Positions 45,265 to 55,743 of a stretch of 64,000 nucleotides of DNA are shown here, in pieces. The stretch's first letter is position 1, and each line of letters begins with the position of its first letter. The notes beneath the pieces were generated by a model. It worked only from the letters and a program-made list of their open reading frames with translations, ran no database searches and was not told the origin of the DNA. The stretch is taken from NCBI RefSeq assembly GCF_029168945.1, contig NC_083610.1, positions 51,787,429-51,851,428 on the forward strand, read 5' to 3'. Position numbers and translations under genes: made by a program. Source of the DNA: Cannabis sativa (Eukaryota; Streptophyta; Magnoliopsida; Rosales; Cannabaceae).

Positions 45265-46320
45265 TTCTGATTCGAATCAAAAATCCCCATTTTCCCTCAT
45301 TTTCTTTAACTCCCTTAACTCCCTTGTTCCCTCTCTTTCAGAGAAACCATCAAAAACTTCCATAAATTGCCCAGATTTTCGCTTTTCTTGGTAGGTTTTT
45401 TCTCGATTCTCCAGTGCTGTCGAGGGCAATTCGTGGGAGCAGATTACCAGAAGTAAAGGTTAGTTTTCAAAAATTTGCTGCATTTCATTTTCTGTTTGAA
45501 AGGGAACACTGTTTTCTGGGTTTGAACATGCATGAGAGAGTTTTAGGAATAAATGTTTGTAGGAAATATGTATGAGGCTACGTTTTTTAGGTAAAAAACT
45601 GGGTAATTTCAGAAAAAATGACCTAAAATTGGCATAACCGCGTATTGTATAAAAAATGCTTGAATAGGCATTGCTTCATGTTTTGAATACATGCGGGTAT
45701 TCGGACGAACACTTCGAATACTCGCATGCTTGCGAGACTTAATTATTTCTGATTGTCGCTTAAATCTTTACGATTTTGTATTCTGTAAATCTGGTTGTGA
45801 GAACATTGGCTAAGTCTTTCAAATGGTGGATGTATCACAGTATTCTAATTGTCATATATGCGGTTATATGCTCCTTGCGATACTGAGATACACCCAGCCA
45901 TTTGCGACATGCGGCAATGTTTTAATAAGCGTACTCTTTGGCTGGTAGATATCCTCGAAACGGTGGGAGTACCTTAGTAACTTCAGGGTCATGCTTGAGA
46001 ACGCATGCCACTTGAGTCACTGAGTTTCTCCCAGCAATTTTTAGAGGTATATCGCTTAGCTCAAGATGCGTGACTTATCCGCAGGTTGCGACTTTAGTTG
46101 GACTCCTTGAAATGGTGGGTGTCTCCTCGTCACCTCAGGGTCATGCCGAAAGACGTATGTCGTTGTGGTCACTGGGACACTCCTAACCATTTTTTTGGGA
46201 CGTTTTTCTATTCGCACATTTAGTACTCGCTCAACGATTTTTTATAGTTTTTATGCGGGTGAGAACACTTATTTTGTTTTCCGCACATTCACCACGCTGA
46301 AAAGATCTTCTATCTTTCAT
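45265..46320 (+). promoter_or_regulatory. Leader of antisense ORF in E with three hairpin repeats
   Basis: About 1 kb of non-coding sequence before the antisense ATG. It holds a possible donor (AAAGGTTAGT near 45457) and three diverged repeats: 45821-45903, 45956-46045 and 46109-46195. Each opens with a GGTGG-containing arm (AAATGGTGGATGTATC in the first) and closes with its inverse (GATACACCCAGCCATTT), and each has a shorter inner hairpin. Function unknown. Confidence 0.55.
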
Positions 46321-48431
46321 ATGAGCGACCTGTCGAATAGTCAGCTGCTTGGCTCGGGAGGCAATGCATTTGACGGTGACGAGGACCAGAGGGAAGATAG
46401 GTTTATCCCGACTTCGATCTCAGAAGAGGAGATCGCACCTACTGTAGGTATAGAACTAGGTCTGATGTCTTCCGCAGACATCGAGAGAATGGTGCAGGAG
46501 CTCGCTGCACCAGGGGCCATTGAGATTCGAGACAACGAGTCTACGGTGTCAGCCCACGATTATCTTATCCACTCCAGGCATGCCCCTGACGTTGAGGTCA
46601 ATGAAATGGATGACGATTGGGCGGCCCCAGCTCGAGAGTCAGGCGAGGAAGAAGAAGAGGCAGAAGGGAGTGGGACTTATTCGGTGGACGACACTCAGCT
46701 GAACGAGCCCTTCTCGTGCGAGGACTTGGTTTCGAGGGTTACAAAATCGGACCTCACCACCTTTACAAGACTGAACTTGTTGCGACTTGCTTCTTTGCGA
46801 CCTAAACCGACTCAGAGGGCACATCTTTCTTTTACCAATCCAGCGATTATTCCCATAGAGGATGTGGTATTCTCAATACCCATTCTTCGATGTGGGGTAT
46901 CGGTCCCTTTCCATCCCTTTATTGCGGCCATCCTCAAATGTTACGATGTGTCTCCTTTCCAACTAACCCCCAATAGTTATCGCACAGCCCTTGCTTTTTA
47001 TGTAATGTATATGGAGCACGTACATAGGGCTCCCACGGTAGAAGAGTTTAGCTACTTCTACGATATAAAAAACGTAGGCCTTCACAATGGTTTCTACTGC
47101 TTCAGCAAGTGGGCCACTTCTGAGATTAACGGGGTAGAAGGCATGGTTTCCAATATGGGAGATTGGAAATCAAAGTGGTTTTACATATTCAAAGTCCCAA
47201 GGATTAAAACTGACTTTAACCATCGACCTAGTATGTCGCATGTTTCCTGACTTAGTCATTTTTTGAGTTACTTTGAGATCTTAAGCTAACTCGCTCTTTT
47301 TTGTTTTCATAGATAGACCAGCTCGCCCTGCACTCGACGCGACTCGCAGAGAGACAGCTGAAGTTCTTGGGAGCCTTCCTGTACAAGATCGCGACTGGCG
47401 ATTATTGTGTACGACTGCTAAACTGCGAGAATAAAAACTGATCCCTGAGAACGCAAGTCTCTGGAGAGAGCCGGTGTATAAGGAACCTTCTGAAAAAGCA
47501 ACAAGAGCGAATTGTTAAACGTCTTTCCAAGCAAACTTCTCGAACATCATCAGGTAGTTTATCGCATACATAAACTAGGGTGTTAGAATTTCATCCTTAT
47601 TAGTATTAACCCTTATTTTTCGCTGTAACTGCAGAAATGACTTTCTTGAAGTCCGCTCCCACTCTTAACCGCAAGCTGAAGCGTGGGACAGCAACAACCT
47701 CCCCTCTCGCTTCTCAGAAGAGGAAAAGGAACGTGGTGGTTACTCCTATCGCAGATTCTTCCAAGAGGCCTGCTAAGGGTATTCAAGAGAAAGGGAAGAA
47801 AGTCGTGATCAACCCAGCGGTTCGAGCTCGACATGTGTTGTACCTTCAGGAGAGATTTGTCAGCGATGAGTTCCAGTCGAAGATTGACAAGACTCCTACT
47901 GAGGAACTGCTACCTCGCTCCGCGGAGCTAGCTTCGCAGTTTATGGCCATGTTCTCGAAGGCTTTTGCTACTGGGTCCAAGGAGGTTGAACTCGCGAAGA
48001 AACATATTGGTCAGCTTCAAGAGGATAATAAGAAGCTGAAGCAAGATGCGTCTTCTAAGGACAAGGAGCTCGAGGAACTCCGCAAGGGCAAGGAGCAAGT
48101 CGAGCTCGAGGCCAAGAATGCTCAGACGAAGATCGAGGAGATGTCTCGCGACTTGGAAACTGAGAAGGAGAATGGAAAAAAGCAGTATGACCAGGCGATC
48201 TCGGACTACGTCTACACCACTCTCTCCAAGATTCCAGACTTCGACTTTGTAATCCTTGGAGCAGAAGCCGCTGAAATGGCCGAGGCATTTCGTGCGATGT
48301 CGCCCACGCCAACTCAAGGTGGTGGGGGGAATCTTCTCGAGGAGGTTGAGGTCGCGGAGGTTGAGGAAGTTGAGAACGAGGCGGTCAGCAAAGTCGCAGA
48401 TGGATTTGTTCCTGCTGCTCCCAATTCTTGA
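46321..48431 (+). CDS. Antisense ORF of gypsy E (Transposase_28-like, 3 exons)
   Basis: Plus-strand gene opposite to gag-pol. The ATG at 46321 (MSDLSNSQLLGSGGNAF) is chosen because upstream frame sequence lacks a better start. Exon 1 (46321-47230) has an acidic N terminus and, at residues 180-290, the 'putative gypsy type transposon' domain (VPFHPFIAAILKCYDVSPF). A GT-AG intron of 82 nt (47231-47312) keeps the frame. Exon 2 (47313-47553) is out of frame in the middle (TAA near 47433). A second GT-AG intron of 81 nt (47554-47634) joins it in frame with exon 3 (47635-48431), which has a basic part (SQKRKRN), a coiled coil (ELEELRKGKEQVELEAK) and an acidic end. The layout suggests a nuclear, self-associating protein; its role in the element is unknown. 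The exon 2 lesions make this copy probably inactive. Confidence 0.65.
47231..47312 (+). other. Intron 1 of antisense ORF in E
   Basis: Donor GTATGT, acceptor TTTTGTTTTCATAG, 82 nt. Splicing joins CATCGACCTA to ATAGACCAGC and keeps the reading frame, which otherwise stops at 47248. Confidence 0.6.
47554..47634 (+). other. Intron 2 of antisense ORF in E
   Basis: Donor CAG/GTAGTT, acceptor CTGTAACTGCAG, 81 nt. Splicing joins an open frame ending LSKQTSRTSS to the coiled-coil exon at EMTFLKS. Confidence 0.6.
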
Positions 48432-48842
48432 CTTTTCCTTTAATATTTGCTTGTGTTAAACTCTATTTCTTTTCTAGTTTTTTTTTTGTTTATGCGGTAC
48501 AGGGGTACTCGCACTTTGTACTTAGACAAATTTGCATTTTATTTTGAACAACTTTATATCCTCGCGGGGATATCTGTTTTTAATATTTTCGCAGTACACG
48601 GGTACTCGCGCTTTAATATCTATAATATTTCGACTTTAATTATAACCTGGTGTAATAAGTAGAAAATTTCATAAGACTTGAAAAAATTTTAAACTTGAGA
48701 GTTAAACTTGAAGAATTTCCAAGAATTGTCTTTATATAATCAATAATACATTAGTGTATATACCCCCTATACTTCGGATTTTCTTTTATAAAAAATGACT
48801 ATGTATAAGTACAAGGCGAATACAAATTAGACAATGCGAGTA
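48432..48842. other. E: spacer between convergent antisense ORF and pol
   Basis: 411 bp, AT-rich, no coding sequence. It carries GTACAGGGGTACTCGCACTTT-like repeats (about 48497 and 48594). Transcripts from both strands would end or overlap here. Confidence 0.6.
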
Positions 48843-49960
48843 CTATTGATAATAGAATTTTAGGCTTTTGCCATTCCAAGCTCGTGGAATCGCAGCACCA
48901 TCGAGTGCTGCGAGTCGGTATGTAGCGTCACCAATCTTTTTCGCGATGAGATATGGTCCTTCCCAATTATCCCCGAAGACCCCATGCGCTGGGTTCTTGG
49001 TATTTGGCATTACTCTTCGAAGGACCAAGTCTCCTGTTCGCAGGACTTTTTTCTTGACCTTGGAATTGAAGTATCTTGCGGTTCGCCGCTGGTAAGCCGC
49101 ATTTTTTAAGTACGCCTGATCGCGTTTTTCTTCCAGAAGATCAAGGTAGAGTGACTGTTTTTCTTCATTTTGCGAGATGTTGAAAACATCTCTTCGTAGA
49201 GAACCTGCCCCAATCTCGACTGCTACCATGGCCTCGCACCCATAGGAAAGCGAGAAGGGTGTTTCACTAGTCGTGGATCGAGGAGCTGTATTGTAAGACC
49301 AAAGAACTTGCGAGAGCTCGTCTGGCCAGGTCCCCTTACGTTCTTCGAGTTTCCCTTGAATGGTGTGCTTTATTATTTTGTTAACAGCTTCAGTCTGTCC
49401 GTTGCTTTGTGGGTAAGCAACTGCGGAGAATGCTTTCTTAATTCCCAGATTGTCACATAATTGTCGCATCTCTTTACAATCGAACTGCTTTCCATTGTCT
49501 GAGATGAGTTTGTAAGGGATACCAAATCGACAAATTATGGAGTTGTAGACAAACTCGCGCAACTTAGTTTCTGTAATGGTTGCGAGTGCTTTGGCTTCGA
49601 CCCATTTTGTGAAATAGTCTACTGCGACTACTGCATATTTGACTCCACCTTTTCCTTTGGGTAGCTCGCCTATTAAGTCGATCCCCCATACTGCGAAAGG
49701 CCATGGACTTGTGATAGAATGTAGGTTACTCGGAGGTTGGTGGGTATATGTTGCTATTCGCTGACACTTGTCGCATTTCTTCGCAAAAGCGAAAGCATCC
49801 TGTCGCAAGGTTGGCCAGTAATACCCTTGTCGCATGATTTTTAATGCAAGGGAGTTACCCCCTGTATGATTGCCACAAATTCCCCCATGTACCTCAAGTA
49901 GTATGTAGTCGCAATCTTCACCGTCGATGCATTTGAGTAGCGGTTGACTAAAACTTCTGT
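48843..49960 (-). pseudogene. pol: Integrase of gypsy E
   Basis: DNA-strand transfer enzyme. Zinc-binding HHCC: VHGGICGNHTGG (about 49880) and KKCDKCQR. Core: D in WGIDLIGELPKG, D in LISDNGKQF, E in NGQTEAVNK; all three catalytic residues are present. The C-terminal part has the GDLVLRRV and GNWEGPY-type motif (GDNWEGPYLIAKK) and ends at LKFYYQ without a chromodomain. The domain is open from 49835 to its TAA; upstream, a stop near 49970 separates it from RNase H in the same frame. Confidence 0.85.
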
Positions 49961-50219
49961 GATATCATTTTTTGTCGTACATGACATATCGGGCAGCTCG
50001 TTGTCGCAGCTTTCTTGCTTCTACCTTTTCATCAGGAAAAACGCCCTTTTCCAGGTATGTGACTATCGGAGTCATCTAGGTGACTTTTTGAGTGGTATCT
50101 ATTTCCATGATCACTTCTTGATTTATAGTTGGGTGAGGCAATACCTCTACTGGAATTACATCGAGCAATTCGGCTTCTCTAGTTGAGGCCAAACGGGCTA
50201 GTGGGTCTGCGTGTGAATT

Positions 50220-51319
50220 TCAAGCACGCGGTACTCGAGACACGATTACTTTCTTGAATTTCTGCATGAGCTCGCATACAATGGCTAAATACTTAACCAA
50301 TCTCCCACCTCTGGCCACATATTCCCCATTTACCTGGCATACCACGATTTGGGAATCGCTAAAAGCCTGTAGATACTCAATTTTCATCTCAAGAGCGAGC
50401 TTCAATCCTGCGATTAAAGCCTCATACTCGGCTTCATTGTTAGGTGCAGAAAATTCAAAACGTAAAGCAGCGTGTACCTTAAAATTGCTAGGATTGATTA
50501 ATAAGATCCCGCCACCAGAGCCTTCGCTATTTGAGGCTCCGTCGACATATAATGTCCACATCTCTCTATTGGTTATAGCAATGTCGATTTTGTCTTCTAT
50601 GAGTGCCACTTCGGTGCTGGGGAATTCAAGGATAAAATCTGCCAAGGCTTGCCCCTTGATCGCAGTTCTTGGTTTATACTTGATGTCTAATTGGCTTAAC
50701 TCCATCGCCCATTTCAACAACCTCCCTGATGTCTCTGGTTTAGCTAAGACTTGCCTCAAGAGGTAGTTTGTCAAGACCCCGATACTGTGAGCTTGGAAAT
50801 AAGGTCGCAATTTTCTCGACGATATTACCAAGGCGAACGCCAGTTTTTCCATTTGGGGATAGCGAGTCTCAGCATCCAGTAATCGTTTACTGACATAATA
50901 CATCGGGTATTGTCGTCCTTGATCTTCGCGTATTAGTACCGAACTAATCACGTATTCTGACACTGCTAAGTAGATGGATAGGACTTCGCCTATCATGGGC
51001 TTTGATAAGATTGGAGGTTGCCCCAAATGCGTTTTTAAGGCTTGAAAGGCCTCCTCGCATTTTTCGGTCCATTGGAACTTCTTATTGCCTTTTAAAATCT
51101 GAAAAAATTCTTTGCACTTATGAGAAGATCGCGATTTAAGGCAACGACTTTACCTGTGAGGCTTTGGACCTCTTTTGGCTTAGTTGGTGATGGCATTTCC
51201 ACCAACGCCCTGATCTTCGCGGAGTTGGCTTCTATTCCTCGCTGGTTTACCATGAATCCAAGGAATTTCCCAGAGCCAACTCAAAAGATGCACTTCAGAG
51301 GGTTTAGCCGCATCTTATA
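50220..51319 (-). pseudogene. pol: RNase H and second (archaeal-type) RNase H of gypsy E
   Basis: After a frameshift near 51100 the RT connection leads into the regular RNase H (YYVSKRLLDAETRYPQMEK). A second RNase H follows at about 50600-50240, with WTLYVDGASNSEGSGGG, NNEAEYEALIAGL and FSDSQIVVCQVNGEY: the D, E and D residues are visible. Two RNase H domains in tandem are known from the Tat lineage and support this classification. A stop at 50220 interrupts the link to integrase. Confidence 0.8.
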
Positions 51320-52972
51320 TTAACGCAATATATCGAACATTGCCTGTAAATGGGCAATATGATCCTTCGCATGTTGAGATTTTACGAGCATATCATCAAC
51401 ATATACTTCCATGGTCTTTCCAATAAGATCTGTGAACATCATGTTTACAAGTCTTTGATAAGTCGCACCTGCGTTTATCAAACCAAAAGGCATTACTTTG
51501 TAACAGTATAACCCTCGATCAGTAATGAACGAGATATGCTCCTGGTCGGGCTCATATATCAGGATTTGATTATATCCCGAGTATGCGCCCATAAAGCTCA
51601 GAAGTTCATGACCTGCAGTGGCATCAACAAGTTGGTCAATGCTAGGAAGGGGGAAGCTGTCTTTGGGACAGGCTTTATTTAAATCTGTAAAGTTAACGCA
51701 TGTGCGCCATGAGCCGTTAGGCTTGGGCACGAGTACGGGATTCGCTAACCAATTAGGGTAAAACGACTCCCGTATAAAGCCGCAGGCTAGGAGGCGGTCG
51801 ACTTCTTCTTTTAGCGCTTGGTACCTCGCGGGGTGCATTTTGCGGCGCTTTTGTCGGACACCTCGCACCTTGGGGTCAATGTTCAAGCGATGACACATGA
51901 CCTATGGAGATATTCCGACCATATCTGAATGTTTCCAAGCAAAAACATCAAGATTTTGTTTCAAAAAGGTCGTTAGTTGTTCTCGCTGCTGAAAATTCAA
52001 CTTAGAACCCATTTTTAAAACTTTGTTGTTATCTACAGGATCTATTGGTACCTCAATGGTGTCTTCCACGGCTTGGGCTGCGGCGGCATGATCAAGGATT
52101 CTTGGATCTAAATCTGGTTTGTCCACGTGCGGTACCTCTTCGATTCTGAGGACCTCCTGGCAAGGAGGTGGTGCCTCCAATAGGTAGATAACATTTACTG
52201 ACCTTTTCTCTGCGAGCTTGACTGCTACGTTGTAGCATTCTCGTGAGTCTGACTGGACTCCTCGCACAGAACCTACTCCAGCGGGAGTAGGGAACTTCAT
52301 TGGGAGATGATAGATCGAGGTTATGATCTTCATCTCCTTCAAAATTGGTCGACCAATCACGACATTATATGCCAAATACTGGTCGATTACTGCGAAGTCA
52401 GCCATTGATTTGGCTGTTACTGGGGCGGTTCCTAAGGTGATTGGGAGTTTGATCATTCCTTTTAATGCGATGACGTCGCAAGTAAAACCGTATATGCTCG
52501 ACGACACGGGTCGCAGGTCCTTCTCTTGCAACCCCATTTGATTGAAGGCTTGGAAGTTCAAAAGATTCACTGAACTTCCATTGTCCACGAGTATGCGGTG
52601 GACATTATCTCTGCCAATATTTGTGATGATAACTAGTGAGTCGGAATGCGGGTGATGGACCCATCTCGCATCACTCTCAATAAAGGTGATGTAGTCGCAT
52701 TCTTTCTTAAACAATTTCTCTGGCTGCTCACTAATATTGTTTACATTGGTAAGCGGCTTCTCCTTGGCTTCTTTGGCATATCGCTCTTGCGACTTGCGGG
52801 AGTCTCCTGCGATATGGGGCCCTCCAATGATAGTTAAGATATTGCGAGGCGTTCTCGCACCACTCGCGTTTTGATTTTCTTCCTTGTCATCCACTCGAGG
52901 ATGACCTTCCTCGTTCTTCTTATACTTAACGAATTTTCCTCTCCGAATCAGCTCCTCGATTTCGTCCTGCAA
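51320..52972 (-). pseudogene. pol: Protease and reverse transcriptase of gypsy E
   Basis: The protease has RILVDNGSSVNLL, and the flap-side motif VIGRPILKEM follows. RT starts after a TAG at 51902-51904 that breaks one frame (GISP stop VMCHRLNIDP). RT motifs: NPVLVPKPNGSWRTCVNF, PLPSIDQLVDATAGHELLSF, GLINAGATYQRLVNMMF and the active site EVYVDDMLVKS. The frame ends at a TAA (51320-51322) where the fingers-to-connection part continues shifted (GFMVNQRGIEANSAKIRAL). Only one stop and one shift separate it from an intact enzyme. Confidence 0.85.
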
Positions 52973-54831
52973 GACCCAACATTCTAAAGTGGTATGACCA
53001 ATATCTTTATGATACTTACAGAACTTTTTAGGGTCTCTTCTGTCGCGGTTTCCCCTGATGGGGGCGGCTTCTTGAAGACTCCATTCCTTTCTTCAATCGC
53101 ATAAATGTGATCTCGGGGCACCGCGAGTTCGGTATAATTAACAAAACGCGGTCCACCCTTCCTCTTCGGAGAGGACTCCTTCTTGGGAGGAGATTTGGCC
53201 AACTTTGGACTTCGTTGTCTCCGTGGGCTGCGTCTTCTTGGGCTTCGGCCTCTGGAATTCTTCCCTCGGGGACTGCGGGATCTTGATCGTGGTATTGGTG
53301 ATGTACGTTTATCCTTGCCCTTCTCCAACTCTACCAGAGAATTCTCAATTCTCTTACGAGGTTCATCCATAGCGAAGAATTCGACTAGCGACTCTGGCCT
53401 TCGAGCTTGTAACTCCTTCCAGAAATCAGTTCTCGGCAAAATACCTGTTATCAACATGCAAACAAGCGAAGACTCGGCAGCCTTCTCGACTTTTGTTACT
53501 TCCGCATTAAACCGTTTAAAATAGTCTTGTAAAGACTCACCGGGTTCTTGTTTGATGTTGGCCAAAGTTCTATAAGGAGGCTTGTAGGTCATCGTGGCCT
53601 GAAAGTGCGTGAGGAATAGGTCGACAAAGGTTTCCCATGTCGATATCGAGGCCTCAGGCAACTGGGTAAACCAATCGTGGGCGTTTTCCTCGAGTGTTGC
53701 CGCGAGAATGCGGCATTTTGCAAGCTGTGGTACCTGATCCACTTCGATTATAGTATTAAATTTTTCAAGATAATCTATAGCATTAGACGTACCTTTATAT
53801 TTTAGGGATTCGGATAGTCAGAATCCCTTTGGAAGTTGAGCTTGTCGCACTTCCGTAGTGAAAGGAGAGGTCCCATGCAGCTTGTATATGGACTTTCTTT
53901 GCTGCTCGAGCATTTTCAAAGCTTGCAAAAGCATGCTTTGATCAATTCCTCCAGCCATAGGAGTCGGGACTGCTGCGACTGCAGGAGTCACGACTACCGC
54001 GGTGAGGTTCGCTGGGATAGTGACCCCAGTACTCGCTATCGGTGCGCTAGGCGGGTTGTTGTGAGTATTTACACCTTGATCTCCCACAAGGGGATCACGG
54101 GGTGTTTCGTTGTTATGGGGGGCGCGAGAGCGCGCTCTGAAAACTGGGTTGAGGTGATCACGTAGATCACCTCGGTGTACCTGATAGTGTCCTCCCTGCT
54201 GTGTTTCTACAGAGCCGGACCTTGTGTACCTGCTTGGTGTACGACCATGCGAAGATGAAGAGGCAGATTCTGCGTCCTTGTCTCTCGATGGTCGACTGCG
54301 AGGATTGCGTCGCTCAGGATCTTCGTCAGCCTGCGTTCCTTGGTTAGGATATCTCACAGATTAGTCTCTCGAGGTTGGCTGATTCAGGTCAAGCCCCTCA
54401 GGGTTGGCTCTTGATTCCCTGCGAACACGGTTATTATGACATCTAGAATTCGTTACATGAGGGTTGTCCGTGGGAGTAGTAGGGGCTCGAGGGGGGCGTC
54501 AGGCCCGGTTTTTTCCATCCACTTCGGCCTGTAGTGCACGCAGTTGGTCCTGGATCGCAGTATATTGATCTGTGGTGAGCTGGATGATTCCCTCAGATAC
54601 CACCGCCGGAGTGACAGGGGAAAAGTGCATGGTTGCTGGTGGTGTGGACGTGTCCCCGACTTGAGGGTCAGCTGTTTCAGGAAACAGGTTGAGAGGTCTC
54701 ATGTTGCTCCTCCCTACTCCGCCATTAACAACGTCCACAGGTGGTGTTCTAGATCCAGATAACGGTACATTCATCATTCCGATGTTGATGGACCCGTTGT
54801 TAGCACCTCCATTTGTTTGATTTCCAGCCAT
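52900..54831 (-). pseudogene. gag: Gag of gypsy E with three stops and a frameshift
   Basis: The start ATG at 54831 gives MAGNQTNGGANNGSIN; the upstream open frame runs into the LTR and is not used. A single frame continues through TGA (54499-54501), TAA (near 54362) and TGA (53818-53820). The capsid domain (Retrotrans_gag type) is at 53790-53400: YLEKFNTIIEVDQVPQLAKC, then GESLQDYFKRFNAEVTKVE. An Arg/Ser-rich stretch (SPIPRSRSRSPRG) follows. A frameshift near 53060 moves the nucleocapsid motif (FCKYHKDIGHTTLECW) and EIEELIRRGKFVKY into the protease frame. TGA from CGA or TGG by C-to-T change explains most stops. Confidence 0.8.
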
Positions 54832-54874
54832 GATGGTATTCTTACTTGAGATGAATAATATTTTCATTCTTCGA

Positions 54875-54894
54875 TTCCCACAGACGGCACCAAA
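54875..54894 (-). other. Primer binding site of element E
   Basis: Reversed TTTGGTGCCGTCTGTGGGAA directly after the 5' LTR, the usual site of plant Tat-type elements. Confidence 0.8.
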
Positions 54895-55743
54895 TGTTGC
54901 CGAGTGAATTTCGCAATACAAATTTTATATGATATTATTAATAACAGAAAGAAATCTATATGAAGAACAAGTGCGAGTATTCAACCTAGAGTGGCGAGTA
55001 CTCAAACTGGGAACGAGAAATGATTAACAGAAAACTGGAAATAACAATGAGACAAAGGATTATAGTGGTTCAGTCAGATCACGATCTGCTTAGTCCACTG
55101 TAGCAAGAGTTTCGTAGGTGCCATTTCACGGTGGACCACCCCTTTATATACAAAGCAGGTGTCCGATCAGTTATACAAGGATTACATTCATTGTCTATCC
55201 GTTTTTACACATTGAATTACAATAATTAAACTAAACAACACTAACATTAATAAATGAACGGCAGTTACTAAGTTCATCAACGTGTGCGTCTTCTGAATCT
55301 GCGAGTTAACTGTTCATATTCCGATGTTAAACTCGCAGGTTTATCATTATGTTTAGGATGTCTGCGTCCTTAGATAGTCGCCTTTTGTGGACATCGCATG
55401 GCGAGATGATAGAACCTAGACATGCAAGTCTATATTGGTTTATCAAGGCTACAGGGTTCTTAGAACCAAATCGTGTTTATAGACAGTCGGTCTCCTGGTT
55501 TATACATGGACATGGGGAGGATGCTCGGACATAATTCGATATGTGCGAGCTACTCTCTTATCTCAAATGCGATCAGACTTTGGTCATGCTCGCTATCTCT
55601 CGCTTATTCTATCTTAAGCGAGGTTTGAAACTTCGAGGAGTCCCTCATGGACATTTCAGCTTTCATTGGAAATCTGAGTATACGTGTCCTCTAAATAGGG
55701 GTCTGGTCTCGAGTTTCTAGGTGAGAGAAATCTCACTATAACA
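54895..55743 (-). repeat. 5' LTR of element E (849 bp)
   Basis: Same length as 44045-44893 with few differences. Reverse TATA box TATATAAAGGGG near 55138-55150. Ends CTATAACA at 55743. Confidence 0.9.

Larger units (their letters stand above)
44045..55743 (-). mobile_element. Gypsy (Tat-type) element E with antisense ORF
   Basis: An 11.7-kb minus-strand Ty3/gypsy element with two 849-bp LTRs (44045-44893 and 54895-55743). The target duplication has one mismatch: GAGCA (44040-44044) and AAGCA (55744-55748). In element order: primer site, gag, protease, RT, RNase H, second RNase H, integrase without chromodomain, then an oppositely oriented spliced ORF between pol and the 3' LTR. A second RNase H, no chromodomain and an antisense ORF are traits of the Tat lineage. 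The lesions are few single stops and frameshifts. It sits inside element F. Confidence 0.9.

Noticed and set aside
47928..48317. 129-aa minus-strand ORF
   Set aside because: Lies opposite the coiled-coil exon of E; long open frame is a by-product of its codon composition. No family resemblance.
50254..50766. 170-aa plus-strand ORF
   Set aside because: Shadow of the RNase H region of E on the opposite strand.
55136..55160. TATA box of E 5' LTR as a host promoter
   Set aside because: The same box is in both LTRs and points into the element.
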